Part shown: positions 39,843-48,276 of the stretch, one piece after another
How the letters are laid out: each line of letters starts with the position of its first letter
How positions within the stretch are numbered: position 1 is the first letter of the stretch
Assembly: GCF_017313765.1 (NCBI RefSeq)
Contig: NZ_JAFLNC010000004.1
Coordinates: 124,001 to 188,000 of the forward strand
Reading direction: 5' to 3'
DNA length: 64,000 nucleotides
DNA from: Sneathiella sedimenti
Lineage (GTDB): Bacteria; Pseudomonadota; Alphaproteobacteria; Sneathiellales; Sneathiellaceae
The notes under the pieces: generated by a model
Told to the model about the DNA's origin: nothing
Databases searched by the model: none
What the model saw: only the letters and a program-made list of their open reading frames with translations
Made by a program: the position numbers and the translations under genes

Positions 39843-40238
39843 TTAATTGTTGCTCATCAGCCGGGATAGCTTGTCGCGGGCGGCTTCGGCCAGAAAACCG
39901 GACCGGTTATCGGCAACGGCGTCGATCTCGGCCAGCAAATGCTCGTCAAGCGTGATCTGCACCCGTTGCGCCTTGCCGGGTAATCTTGCGCCAATCAAGA
40001 CAAGGGCCAATACGTCGTCAGTCATAACATCCGCAAGCGGTGTTGCCGCCGGAATGGGGTCCTTGTCCTCAATGATGCCTTCAATATGAAGCTGCAGGGC
40101 TTCATGGGCGCTTCTGATGGCCTGTTCAATGGTTCCCCCGGCGCTAACACATCCGGCAAAATCGGGAAAAGAGATGTCATAATCGCTGTCCTGATCTTTA
40201 CTTACCAAAGCAGGGTAGAATACCTGTTTCATCGCCAT
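39843..40238 (-). CDS. HicB-type antitoxin without an adjacent HicA
   Basis: This 131-residue protein has the HicB partial RNase H fold (FYPALVSKDQDSDYDISFPD, FAGCVSAGGTIEQAIRSAHE) and a C-terminal ribbon-helix-helix region (VQITLDEHLLAEIDAVADN). HicB normally neutralises the HicA mRNA interferase encoded beside it. No HicA-like frame lies within 150 bases upstream, and the downstream side is the decayed stretch. It is therefore an orphan antitoxin or a stand-alone HicB-like regulator. Confidence 0.85.
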   Translation of the reverse strand: MAMKQVFYPALVSKDQDSDYDISFPDFAGCVSAGGTIEQAIRSAHEALQLHIEGIIEDKDPIPAATPLADVMTDDVLALVLIGARLPGKAQRVQITLDEHLLAEIDAVADNRSGFLAEAARDKLSRLMSNN

Positions 40239-40399
40239 CTTTCCTCTAACTCATCAGGGCACGTAAAAGGAGAAGTCTAGGCGAATCAAATCGCAAGTCA
40301 ATCAATCCCGCAGACGGCCGGGCCGTCCCCTGCGACGGAGTGCCGCAAGGGCCCTCTCGCTATATTGCTTTTGGGCGGAATTGGGCTATGTTGCGGGCC

Positions 40400-41479
40400 A
40401 TGACAACGGATATTGAGAGCGGCGCAGGCGCGCCCGCAGGCGAAGGCCGTAAACTGGTGATCACCTGGCTCACGCTGGTGGCGGTGCTGGTGTTCGCGAT
40501 GATCGTGCTGGGCGGGGTCACACGCCTCACCAATTCGGGCCTGTCCATGACCGACTGGAAGCCGGTGACGGGCTGGCTGCCCCCCTTGAGCCACGAGGCC
40601 TGGATGGCGGAGTTCGAGCGCTACAAGGCGTTCCCCGAATACCAGAAAATCAACAAGGGCATGAGCCTGTCCGAGTTTCAGGGCATCTACGCCTTCGAGT
40701 TTGCCCATCGGGTGCTGGGGCGCATTATCGGCCTCGCGTTCTTTGTGCCTTTCGTCCTGTTGCTGATCTTCCGGAAGCTCCCGCGGAGCATGGCGCCCCG
40801 GCTCACGCTGCTGTTCCTGCTCGGCGCGGCGCAGGGCGGCATGGGCTGGTTCATGGTGAAAAGCGGCCTCGTCGATCACCCGGACGTCAGCCATTACCGC
40901 CTGACCGCGCATCTCGCACTTGCCAGCCTGATTTTCGCCGTTCTCCTGTGGACGATCTTTGATCTTGTCCGCCCGGCGGGGGAGAGGCCCGCGCCCGCGC
41001 CCGCCATGGTGCGACGGACGGGTTATGGGCTGCTTTTCCTGATTGCGGTGCAGATTATTATCGGCGGCTTCGTTGCCGGGCTCAATGCGGGCTTTGTCTA
41101 TACGGACTGGCCGTTGATGGGCGGGCGGTTTGTGCCCGAGGATTTCCTCTATATGCAGCCGCTCTATCACAACTTCCTTGAAAACCCGGGGACGGTGCAG
41201 TTTGTTCATCGCATGGTCGGGTACGCCATCGCGCTCACCGCCATCTGGCTGTACCTGACGAGCCGGAGCGGGGGATTGACCACGCGCCTCCGTCTTGGGA
41301 TCTCGGCGCTGGTCAGCCTCGTCTTCCTGCAGATATTTCTCGGCATCGCGACGCTGCTCTATGTGGTGCCGGTCGCCCTCGGCGCGGCGCATCAGGCGGG
41401 CGGGATGCTGGTACTGGCCGCCGCCCTGTATGTGACCCATGAGCTATGGTTTAGCGGAAAAAAACCGGCCAGCGGGTGA
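40400..41479 (+). CDS. ctaA: Heme A synthase (COX15/CtaA family)
   Basis: CtaA converts heme O to heme A for cytochrome c oxidase. The 359-residue protein has eight predicted membrane helices. Conserved heme-ligand regions include VLGGVTRLTNSGLSMTDWKP, FEFAHRVLGR, FVHRMVGYAIALTAIWLY and AAHQAGGMLVLAAALY, each with a key histidine. The start could be the ATG at 40388 or 40400; the latter is chosen because it begins the usual polar N-terminus. The gene stands alone, transcribed away from hicB. Confidence 0.94.
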   Translation: MTTDIESGAGAPAGEGRKLVITWLTLVAVLVFAMIVLGGVTRLTNSGLSMTDWKPVTGWLPPLSHEAWMAEFERYKAFPEYQKINKGMSLSEFQGIYAFEFAHRVLGRIIGLAFFVPFVLLLIFRKLPRSMAPRLTLLFLLGAAQGGMGWFMVKSGLVDHPDVSHYRLTAHLALASLIFAVLLWTIFDLVRPAGERPAPAPAMVRRTGYGLLFLIAVQIIIGGFVAGLNAGFVYTDWPLMGGRFVPEDFLYMQPLYHNFLENPGTVQFVHRMVGYAIALTAIWLYLTSRSGGLTTRLRLGISALVSLVFLQIFLGIATLLYVVPVALGAAHQAGGMLVLAAALYVTHELWFSGKKPASG

Positions 41480-41521
41480 GCTGACCGGCAAAGAGGGACG
41501 GCTTAAAGGCGCCGGGCGGGG

Positions 41522-42073
41522 TTATTTCTCCCAGATGTCCGGGGAGGAGTGGATCGCGCCGACGGTGACAATCACCCCGGCGACGGAGGCCTGGTTCTGT
41601 ACAGGTGCGCGGTAGTAGTCATTATCCAGATCGGGCCCGCCCGCATCGATGAGGGACTGGATGATATCCGTCAGACCATCCTCCGAAATCGTGAGCCTTG
41701 GCTGCTCAAGTTGCGTATAGGCGCCGATCGCCGTATTGGCAACGCTGGATCCCGTATAGGTCAGGCTTCCCTTGGCATCGGCAGGAAAACCGGTGAAGTA
41801 TGGCGCATCGAAATGCGGAAACAGGACCGTCTGCGGTGCCACCGTTGCCCCGATATTGTTGGACCCGAAGTTGGAGGCATAGCGGCCCTGAATGGTGATG
41901 GTGCCGGTGGTGTCGCCAACCGTCACATTGGTTTTGCTGATGCCGACGCTGACATCGTTTGTCACGTTTGCCGGTGCGCCCGGTCCGCCCGGTCCACCCG
42001 GACCGGTATATTTAGCGAGGGCGGGGCTGGCGGAAAGTGCCAGCAGGAGGGTGCCCATAATAAGTTTTTTCAT
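41522..42073 (-). CDS. Secreted protein with collagen-like GPGGPGGPGAP segment, in a CsgG/HfaB-like cluster
   Basis: The 183-residue product has a clear signal peptide (KKLIMGTLLLALSASPALA), then a glycine/proline stretch (GPGGPGGPGAP), then a strand-rich domain (SVGISKTNVTVGDTTGTITI, ASNFGSNNIGATVAPQ). I recognise no family. It is the last gene of a leftward three-gene set whose middle gene is a CsgG/HfaB-like exporter, so it may be a translocated surface protein. The ATG at 42073 has AAAGGAA seven bases upstream; a longer frame to 42115 lacks such support. Confidence 0.75.
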   Translation of the reverse strand: MKKLIMGTLLLALSASPALAKYTGPGGPGGPGAPANVTNDVSVGISKTNVTVGDTTGTITIQGRYASNFGSNNIGATVAPQTVLFPHFDAPYFTGFPADAKGSLTYTGSSVANTAIGAYTQLEQPRLTISEDGLTDIIQSLIDAGGPDLDNDYYRAPVQNQASVAGVIVTVGAIHSSPDIWEK

Positions 42074-42139
42074 CCTAAATTCCTTTGCTGAAAATGAAGT
42101 TGGGAAATGACGCATCCCTGATTAATGCGATTGTTTTGA

Positions 42140-42931
42140 TTATGACGGAGAGGGGGCGTTGTCCTCGACCCCCTCAATGGTATCGACGATCGTCTGGCAA
42201 TTGGACCGAAGATCGGGATTGAGCTGGGAGAGCATTTCATAGAGCCCGAACTGCAGCATGGAGCGGAGCGAGAGCTGGAGCGGTTCGCGGTTCTGGCCGC
42301 TGATATCGAGATCGACCAGCGTATCCCCGAAGAAGCGCCCGATGCCGAAGCCGGCCTCATCGGCGAAAATCTGTTTCGAGATATTGACCGCCGCCAAAAC
42401 CTCGGATGTCCGCGCGTCGGTCAGGTGCAGATCAAGCCCGACAAGGGCGCGGTTCTGGCGGTAACGCGGACCGATCCCGGCGATGGTCAGCTCCGCCGCC
42501 GCGCCGGGAATGAAGTCGAGCGTATTGACCGAGCCCGAGATATAATAATCCATCAAGAGGAACTGCTTGGCGTCGCGGATGCCGAGCTGGATCTCGGTTA
42601 TGACCGGGCGGGGATCGCGCCGGTTGACGACGGATTCCGCCCTGGCCCGGAGCAGGGTCGTCTGCATCATGTCGCCGGCGCCCTGGCTCACATACTTGCC
42701 GGTCCCCGCATACTCGCCGCTGAACTTGCCGGTGGCATCGACGATCTCACCGACCGCCCAGACGCCATGCAGTCTGGCGTTGGTCGCGACGCAGGCGATC
42801 AGGCGGTCATAGGGCGTGCTGACTGTCTGCACCGGCGGCCCCTTGGGCAGCGCGATATTCTCCTGGCTAGTCGCGACGCAACCCGTCAGGAGCAGGAGTG
42901 CAATGGGCAGGCCTTTAAGGATTGGTCGCAT
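42140..42931 (-). CDS. CsgG/HfaB family outer-membrane secretion lipoprotein
   Basis: This 263-residue lipoprotein (lipobox LTGC, C18) has a CsgG-family core: ACVATNARLHGVWAVGEIVD, KFSGEYAGTGKYVSQGAGDM, a YISGSVNTLDF strand and NISKQIFADEAGFGIGRFFG. The ending EPLQLSLRSMLQFGLYEML closely resembles the holdfast-anchor protein HfaB of Caulobacter. CsgG-type proteins form outer-membrane pores that export curli-like subunits. It overlaps the upstream small secreted protein by 17 bases. No csgA, csgB, csgE or csgF homologue is recognisable. The window gives no direct evidence of holdfast. Confidence 0.82.
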   Translation of the reverse strand: MRPILKGLPIALLLLTGCVATSQENIALPKGPPVQTVSTPYDRLIACVATNARLHGVWAVGEIVDATGKFSGEYAGTGKYVSQGAGDMMQTTLLRARAESVVNRRDPRPVITEIQLGIRDAKQFLLMDYYISGSVNTLDFIPGAAAELTIAGIGPRYRQNRALVGLDLHLTDARTSEVLAAVNISKQIFADEAGFGIGRFFGDTLVDLDISGQNREPLQLSLRSMLQFGLYEMLSQLNPDLRSNCQTIVDTIEGVEDNAPSPS

Positions 42932-43313
42932 TTTTCGTCCCCACGATGCAGGCGACGTCGCCCGCCGAAATATCATTTGTCCCACTTGTGTTGATGGGCT
43001 GCTGCGCGACTGAATGACCGCAATGGGTGGAGGTGACATTCAACCCGCCCACATCGCCCGTGGTAATGTTCGTCTGCGTGTCGATCGAGCTGTTGGTGAT
43101 GAAGAAATTATATTGTTGCCACTGGTCGTAGAACCCGCCGTTTTGCCGTTCGATCGCTTCGGAGGTGGTCAATTTTACCAACCTGTCATAGGATGTCTGG
43201 AAACCCGCGCTGTTGTTCCAGCCTTCCGCGGCAGTAACCGTGCCGTCCTTGGCGGCGGCGATCATGGGTAAAGTAAATAATAATATTGAGGTAACAATGA
43301 ATGAATATTTCAT
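42915..43313 (-). CDS. Small secreted protein, possible HfaA-like substrate
   Basis: This 132-residue protein begins with a signal peptide (MKYSFIVTSILLFTLPMIAAA). The mature part is Asn/Thr/Gln-rich (WNNSAGFQTSYDRLV, NSSIDTQTNITTGDVGGLNV), with two cysteines near the C-terminus. Asn/Gln/Thr-rich short proteins are typical exported subunits of CsgG-type systems, and HfaA of Caulobacter has a similar make-up; this is inference. The ATG at 43313 has AAGGA six bases upstream, so it is preferred to 43319. It is the first gene of the three-gene set, behind an AT-rich promoter region. Confidence 0.72.
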   Translation of the reverse strand: MKYSFIVTSILLFTLPMIAAAKDGTVTAAEGWNNSAGFQTSYDRLVKLTTSEAIERQNGGFYDQWQQYNFFITNSSIDTQTNITTGDVGGLNVTSTHCGHSVAQQPINTSGTNDISAGDVACIVGTKNATNP

Positions 43314-43402
43314 GACCATTCCTTAATAAATAAATTATTTACTTAACTGGTAATAAATAAATTCGTTTCAATGTAAATATTACTTAAAAATAGAAATAAA
43401 CA

Positions 43403-43783
43403 ATGATTAAAAATCTGGATCATCTTGTTCTTACTGTCACAGATATTGAACGTACCAAAGCGTTTTACTGTGAAATATTAGGAATGATTTATGAGGAATT
43501 TGGTGAGGGGCGGCGGGCGCTGATCTTCGGGCCATCGAAAATCAACCTGCATCTGGCCGGGCACGAATTCGAGCCGAAGGCGCATCTGGCGAAACCCGGC
43601 ACCGCGGATCTCTGTTTTATCATCGAGGGGGAGTTGGCGGAGATGCAGGCCCGGCTTGTTGCGGCCGGGATTGCCATTCTCGAGGGGCCGGTGGCCCGGA
43701 CGGGGGCGAGGGGGTCGATCACGTCAATTTACGTGCGCGACCCCGATCTCAACCTGATAGAGCTATCCGTTTACGACGGATAG
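43403..43783 (+). CDS. VOC family protein (glyoxalase/bleomycin-resistance fold)
   Basis: This 126-residue single-domain VOC protein begins MIKNLDHLVLTVTDIERTKA, with FYCEILGM, then INLHLAGHEFEPKA and a C-terminal YVRDPDLNLIELSVY. The histidines and glutamate in those strands are the usual metal ligands. Members act as glyoxalases, dioxygenases or binding proteins; the substrate is not evident. It is transcribed away from the secretion cluster. Confidence 0.88.
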   Translation: MIKNLDHLVLTVTDIERTKAFYCEILGMIYEEFGEGRRALIFGPSKINLHLAGHEFEPKAHLAKPGTADLCFIIEGELAEMQARLVAAGIAILEGPVARTGARGSITSIYVRDPDLNLIELSVYDG

Positions 43784-43786
43784 GCG

Positions 43787-45064
43787 TTAGCTGGCGCTGA
43801 TGGCCTGTTCCAGATCGGCGATGATGTCCTCGACATTCTCGATCCCGATGGAAAGACGGACAACGTCCGGCCCGGCGCCCGCCGCGACCTGTTGTTCCTC
43901 GCTGAGCTGGCGATGGGTGGTCGAGCTTGGGTGGATGATCAGGCTCCGGGTATCGCCGATATTGGCGAGATGGGAGAACAGCTCAACCGTTTCCACGACC
44001 TTGACGCCGGCATCATAGCCACCCTTGATCCCGAAGGTGAGGACCGCGCCGGCACCGCCGTTCAGGTATTTCTGGCCCAGCTCATAATAGGGATCGCCTT
44101 TAAGACCGGCGTAGGAAACCCAGCTGACCTTGTCATGGTTCTTCAGATACTCGGCGACCTTGAGGGCATTCTCGCTGTGCCGTTCCATGCGAAGGGGCAG
44201 GGTCTCGATCCCGGTCAGGATCATAAAGGCATTGAACGGGGAGAGGGCGGGGCCCAAATCGCGCAGGCCCAGGGCGCGGCAAGCGATGCCGAAACCAAGC
44301 TGGCCGAAAGTCTCATGGAATTTGAGGCCGTGATAGGACTCGTTCGGCTGACTCAGGGTCGGGAACTTGTCGGACGCGCTCCAGTCAAAAGTGCCGGAAT
44401 CGACGATCATGCCGCCCATGGAGTTGCCATGGCCGCAGAGAAATTTCGTCGCCGAATGCACAACAATGTCGGCGCCCCACTCGATCGGGCGGCAATGATA
44501 TGGCGTGGCCAGCGTGTTATCGACGATGAGCGGGATGCCCGCCTCATGGGCAATCTTGGCAATCGCCTCGATATCGGTCATCACGCCGCCGGGGTTGGCA
44601 AGGCTCTCGATAAAGATGGCCTTGCATTTCGGTGTCAGGGCTTTCTTGAAATCTTCTGGGTTCTTCGGGTCAACAAAGATTGCGTTCCAGTCGAACTTCT
44701 TGAAGGACTGGCTGAACTGGGTGATCGATCCGCCATAAAGCCGGGTGGAGGCAAGGAACTCATCGCCGGGTTGCATCAGGGTGTGAAAGACGATCAGCTG
44801 CGCCGCATGACCGGAGGAGACCGCAAGGCCGGTCGCACCGCCTTCAAGTGTCGCTACCCGTTCTTCCAGCACCGCGTTGGTCGGGTTGGTCAGGCGCGAG
44901 TAGATATTGCCGAAGGCCTGCAGGTTGAACAGTTCCGCCGCGTGGTCCGCATCATCAAAGACATAGCCGGATGTCTGGTAGATCGGGGTGACGCGGGCGC
45001 CGGTGGTCGGGTCCGGTGCGGCACCGGCATGGACAGAGAGGGTTTCGAATTTTGGGGAGCTCAT
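43787..45064 (-). CDS. metY: O-acetylhomoserine aminocarboxypropyltransferase (sulfhydrylase)
   Basis: This PLP enzyme of 425 residues makes homocysteine from O-acetylhomoserine and sulfide. The PLP lysine is in HSATKFLCGHGNSMGG. Early family segments are LSVHAGAAPDPTTGARVTPI and YSRLTNPTNAVLEERVA. The length fits the OAH sulfhydrylase group rather than shorter cystathionine enzymes. It starts 1 base after the CoA-binding-protein stop. Confidence 0.92.
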   Translation of the reverse strand: MSSPKFETLSVHAGAAPDPTTGARVTPIYQTSGYVFDDADHAAELFNLQAFGNIYSRLTNPTNAVLEERVATLEGGATGLAVSSGHAAQLIVFHTLMQPGDEFLASTRLYGGSITQFSQSFKKFDWNAIFVDPKNPEDFKKALTPKCKAIFIESLANPGGVMTDIEAIAKIAHEAGIPLIVDNTLATPYHCRPIEWGADIVVHSATKFLCGHGNSMGGMIVDSGTFDWSASDKFPTLSQPNESYHGLKFHETFGQLGFGIACRALGLRDLGPALSPFNAFMILTGIETLPLRMERHSENALKVAEYLKNHDKVSWVSYAGLKGDPYYELGQKYLNGGAGAVLTFGIKGGYDAGVKVVETVELFSHLANIGDTRSLIIHPSSTTHRQLSEEQQVAAGAGPDVVRLSIGIENVEDIIADLEQAISAS

Positions 45065-45065
45065 A

Positions 45066-45557
45066 TTATTTTTTCCTTACTAGTTTTGAACGTTTTGAAG
45101 AAATGACATCGGACCGGCCGCCCATAAAGGCAATTTCACCGGACAGACGCCCGAATTCGATTTTGGGGCAGCGGTTCATGACCACTTTCAGGCCCGCCGC
45201 CTCGGCCGTGGCCGCCGCCTCGTCATCGCGCACACCAAGCTGCATCCAGATAACCTTTGCGCCGATCTTGATGGCCTCGTCCATAATGGGGGGAATCGCG
45301 TCGCTTGCCCGAAAGCAATCGACCATATCGACCGGCTCCGGAATATCCAGCAGGGAGGCATAGACCGTCTCACCCAGCAATTCCTGTCCCGCGAGACCGG
45401 GATTGACCGGGATCATCCGGTAGCCCTTCCGCTTCATGTATTTCATGACATAATAGCTCGGTCGTGCCGGATTGCTGCTCGCGCCGACCACAGCGATCGT
45501 CTTCACCTCATTGAGGATGTCGCCGATATAGTCATCGGCGTAAACGTCGTGGATCAT
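45066..45557 (-). CDS. CoA-binding domain protein
   Basis: This 163-residue Rossmann-type protein has AVVGASSNPARPSYYVMKYM near the start, YRMIPVNPGLAGQELLGE and IWMQLGVRDDEAAATAEAAG, the YccU/CoA_binding_2 pattern. Its function is unknown; related domains occur in succinyl-CoA ligases. GAGGGGAA precedes the ATG at 45557. The gene lies between a crotonase gene (4-base gap) and metY (1-base gap) in a tight operon, an arrangement I recall from other alphaproteobacteria. Confidence 0.88.
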   Translation of the reverse strand: MIHDVYADDYIGDILNEVKTIAVVGASSNPARPSYYVMKYMKRKGYRMIPVNPGLAGQELLGETVYASLLDIPEPVDMVDCFRASDAIPPIMDEAIKIGAKVIWMQLGVRDDEAAATAEAAGLKVVMNRCPKIEFGRLSGEIAFMGGRSDVISSKRSKLVRKK

Positions 45558-45561
45558 CCGC

Positions 45562-46368
45562 TTATTCCCCTCGCCATTCGGGGTCGCGCTTTTCAAAAAA
45601 GGCGGTGAGGCCCTCCTTGGCGTCGCGGGTCTCCATATTCTCGCACATCACGCCGGAAGTGTATTTGTAGGCGTCCTCCAGCGACATCGGCAACTGCTTG
45701 TAAAAGGCGGCCTTGCCCATCTTTATCACCACCGGCGATTTCGACGCGATGTTGCGGGCCATTGCGAGGATGTGGCTATCGAGCGTGTCGGCGGGGAGGG
45801 CGGCGTTGATCAGCCCAATCTCCATCGCGCGGTCCGCCTTGATAAAGTCACCGGAGAGCAGCATCTCCATCGCCTGCTTCGGCTGGACATTGCGGCCGAG
45901 GGCCACGCCGGGTGTTGTGCAGAAAAGACCGAAATTGATGCCCGAGGTCGCAAACTTCGAGTCTTCAGATGCATAGGCGAGATCGCAGGAGGCGACGAGC
46001 TGCGTTCCGGCGGCGGTGACGGCGCCGTCAATGCGGGCGATGACCGGCTGCGGCAGGGTGACAACGCTCTGCATCAGGGTGCTGCATTGATCGAAGAGAT
46101 CGGAAAGGGTGCCGTCGTCCGACATGGCAAGCACTTCGCGAAGATTATGACCGGAGGAAAAGACCGGCCCCTCGGCACGGAGGATCACCACATGGATGTC
46201 TTTATCCGCGGCGATGTCGTCCAGCGTCTCCTGTAGCTGCGCCATCATCTCGCGCGACAGGGAGTTCCGGCTCGACGGATCGTTGAGCGTCAGGGTCGCA
46301 ATATGGTTTTCGACGGCAAGGCTGGTGACCTTGCGGTTGTCTTTGGTGGTGACTTCCCTCGCGGACAT
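45562..46368 (-). CDS. Crotonase family protein (ECHDC3-like)
   Basis: This crotonase-fold protein has 268 residues. FSSGHNLREV and GAVTAAGTQLVASCDLAYAS form the acyl-CoA site, and SGINFGLFCTTPGVALGRNV replaces the region with the second hydratase glutamate. This is the pattern of the ECHDC3-like subgroup, whose reaction is not established. The ATG at 46368 begins the domain; the frame to 46413 is probably untranslated. It is the first gene of the crotonase-CoA-binding-metY operon. Confidence 0.87.
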   Translation of the reverse strand: MSAREVTTKDNRKVTSLAVENHIATLTLNDPSSRNSLSREMMAQLQETLDDIAADKDIHVVILRAEGPVFSSGHNLREVLAMSDDGTLSDLFDQCSTLMQSVVTLPQPVIARIDGAVTAAGTQLVASCDLAYASEDSKFATSGINFGLFCTTPGVALGRNVQPKQAMEMLLSGDFIKADRAMEIGLINAALPADTLDSHILAMARNIASKSPVVIKMGKAAFYKQLPMSLEDAYKYTSGVMCENMETRDAKEGLTAFFEKRDPEWRGE

Positions 46369-46535
46369 GTAATGCTTTCCTTGTTGGCTCCCCCGCCAAC
46401 TGACCGATACCATAACGCTTTCTCAGGGCGGATCAATGCCCTGACCGGAATTTTTCTTCTCGTGAGGGACGGCCTTGCGGGACTGTTGCCAAGCTTATAT
46501 TCTGTGACGCTTGATAACAAGAGGAGAAACCGCCC

Positions 46536-46955
46536 GTGCCCGTGATGACCGCCGAGATGCTGGAAGCTTTCAACCGGGAGCAATTCCCCCAGGTTGATCA
46601 TTTGGGACTGAAAGTGGATCATGTGGACGATCACTCCATTATTGTCCGCATGACAACAACGGAGCGGCATTTGCGCCCGGGCGGCACGGTCTCCGGCCCG
46701 ACGATGATGGAACTGGCCGACGCGGCGATGTATCTGCTGCTGCTGGCGCAAATCGGTCCGGTCGCGCTCGCGGTGACCACCAGCCTCAATATCAACTTCC
46801 TGCGCAAGCCGGAACCGGGGGAGATGATCGCGAAAGGGCGGATTCTCAAGCTCGGAAAGACCCTTGCGACCGGGGAGTTCAGCCTGTTCGCGGGCGATCC
46901 GGACGCCCCCGTTGCCCATGTCACCGCAACCTATGCCATTCCGCCGAAAAGGTAA
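46536..46955 (+). CDS. PaaI family hotdog thioesterase
   Basis: This 139-residue hotdog-fold protein has LRPGGTVSGPTMMELADAAM (the conserved catalytic region of PaaI-type acyl-CoA thioesterases), then TSLNINFLRKPEPGEMIAKG. It probably hydrolyses an acyl-CoA, perhaps an aromatic or medium-chain one. The GTG at 46536 has GAGGAG nine bases upstream and is preferred to the ATG at 46545. It is divergent from the crotonase operon. Confidence 0.88.
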   Translation: MPVMTAEMLEAFNREQFPQVDHLGLKVDHVDDHSIIVRMTTTERHLRPGGTVSGPTMMELADAAMYLLLLAQIGPVALAVTTSLNINFLRKPEPGEMIAKGRILKLGKTLATGEFSLFAGDPDAPVAHVTATYAIPPKR

Positions 46956-46992
46956 TTTAGCGAAAGGGCGGCATAAGGCGGCCCATTTTTGC

Positions 46993-47006
46993 GGTATTAT
47001 AATACC
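46993..47006. promoter_or_regulatory. Perfect 14-bp palindrome upstream of rplM
   Basis: GGTATTATAATACC lies between the thioesterase gene and the rplM promoter, 38 bases before the -35 box. It may be an operator, but no regulator can be named. Confidence 0.35.
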
Positions 47007-47043
47007 ACAATCATAAATTAATGAAAATACACCGCTATTTCGG

Positions 47044-47072
47044 TTGACTTGCCCCTAAAGTGAGATTATACC
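47044..47072 (+). promoter_or_regulatory. Sigma-70 type promoter for rplM-rpsI
   Basis: TTGACT (47044-47049) and TATACC (47067-47072) are 17 bases apart, about 75 bases before the rplM start. The -35 match and spacing are near ideal, as expected for a highly expressed ribosomal operon. Confidence 0.6.
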
Positions 47073-47145
47073 CGCCATCAGATCGGGGAGCCCATTGCTC
47101 CCTTTATTTTGTTGTGGCACGCGTTAAGCGAAGGCTGAGTTAAAA

Positions 47146-47610
47146 ATGAAAACCTATTCTGCGAAACCCTCCGAGGTGGAAAAGAAATGGCTGCTGATCG
47201 ATGCTGAAGGGCTCGTTCTCGGTCGTCTCGCCTCGATCATTGCGACCCGCCTGCGCGGCAAGCATAAACCCATGTACACGCCCCATATCGATTGCGGCGA
47301 CAACGTCATTGTCATCAATGCGGAAAAAGTGGCCCTTACCGGCAAGAAGCTGACGGACAAGGTGTTCTACTGGCACACCGGCCATCCGGGCGGTATCAAG
47401 AGCCGGACAGCGGAAAAGACGCTGGGCAGTGCCCATCCGGAACGCCTGATCATGAAGGCAGTTGAGCGGATGATCCCGCGCGGCGCCCTTGGTCGTCAGC
47501 AGTTCAGCAACCTGCGTGTCTACGCCGGGCCTGAGCATCCGCATGCGGCGCAGAACCCCGAAGTGGTCGATGTTGCGTCGATGAACGCCAAGAACGTAAG
47601 GAGTGCCTGA
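47146..47610 (+). CDS. rplM: 50S ribosomal protein L13
   Basis: This 154-residue L13 protein starts [20 protein letters not shown]. It has [39 protein letters not shown] and [20 protein letters not shown]. It lies 2 bases before rpsI, in the universal rplM-rpsI order. Confidence 0.98.
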   Translation: MKTYSAKPSEVEKKWLLIDAEGLVLGRLASIIATRLRGKHKPMYTPHIDCGDNVIVINAEKVALTGKKLTDKVFYWHTGHPGGIKSRTAEKTLGSAHPERLIMKAVERMIPRGALGRQQFSNLRVYAGPEHPHAAQNPEVVDVASMNAKNVRSA

Positions 47611-47612
47611 GT

Positions 47613-48146
47613 ATGGCTGATGAAGCAAACTCCCTTGAGGATTTGAAAGACCTGACCGAAGGCGCCGCCAAAGACGCCCCGGCAGCAGATGCCGGTGCCG
47701 AAGTTATCGAGGCTGCCGAAGTCATCGAAGTTGCCCATGTTGATCCGGTGATCGACAGCCTGGGTCGCTCCTACGCGACGGGCAAGCGGAAAAACGCCAT
47801 CGCCCGCGTCTGGATCAAGCCCGGTTCCGGCAAGGTGACCGTCAACGGACGTGACCAGGAAGTCTATTTTGCGCGCCCCGTGCTCCGCATGATCCTGCTG
47901 CAGCCATTCGAGGTAACCGACCGCGTCGGCCAGTTCGACGTGATCTGCACGGTAAAGGGCGGGGGACTCTCCGGCCAGGCCGGTGCGGTTCGTCACGGTA
48001 TCTCGAAGGCCCTGATGGCCTATGAGCCGGCATTGCGCCCGGCGCTGAAGGCCGAAGGCTTTATCACCCGCGACAGCCGCGTTGTGGAACGGAAAAAATA
48101 CGGCCGCGCGAAAGCCCGCCGCAGCTTCCAGTTCTCCAAGCGTTAA
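47613..48146 (+). CDS. rpsI: 30S ribosomal protein S9 with acidic N-terminal extension
   Basis: The C-terminal 130 residues are standard S9: [39 protein letters not shown] and the terminal [17 protein letters not shown], whose arginine contacts P-site tRNA. A preceding stretch of about 47 residues rich in Asp, Glu and Ala is an extension seen in many alphaproteobacteria. It follows rplM by 2 bases and ends before a strong terminator. Confidence 0.97.
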   Translation: MADEANSLEDLKDLTEGAAKDAPAADAGAEVIEAAEVIEVAHVDPVIDSLGRSYATGKRKNAIARVWIKPGSGKVTVNGRDQEVYFARPVLRMILLQPFEVTDRVGQFDVICTVKGGGLSGQAGAVRHGISKALMAYEPALRPALKAEGFITRDSRVVERKKYGRAKARRSFQFSKR

Positions 48147-48170
48147 TCGCGAGAGCTACATACGACACGG

Positions 48171-48201
48171 AAAAGGGCTCGCTTCGGCGGGCCCTTTTTT
48201 T
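48171..48201 (+). terminator. Intrinsic terminator after rpsI
   Basis: A 12-bp stem (AAAAGGGCTCGC with GCGGGCCCTTTT, one G-U pair) with loop TTCG is followed by a T run, 25 bases after the rpsI stop. Confidence 0.93.
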
Positions 48202-48276
48202 GTTGGAAAATTTAAAGAAGTGTTCTCAGTTGAATGAGGTTGACTTTTACTGTTCAGGGTTAGACAGTGTCTTCTT

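Noticed and set aside
40298-41440. 380-codon minus-strand frame opposite heme A synthase
   Set aside because: The product is His/Gln/Arg-rich low-quality sequence, a typical shadow of a membrane-protein gene.
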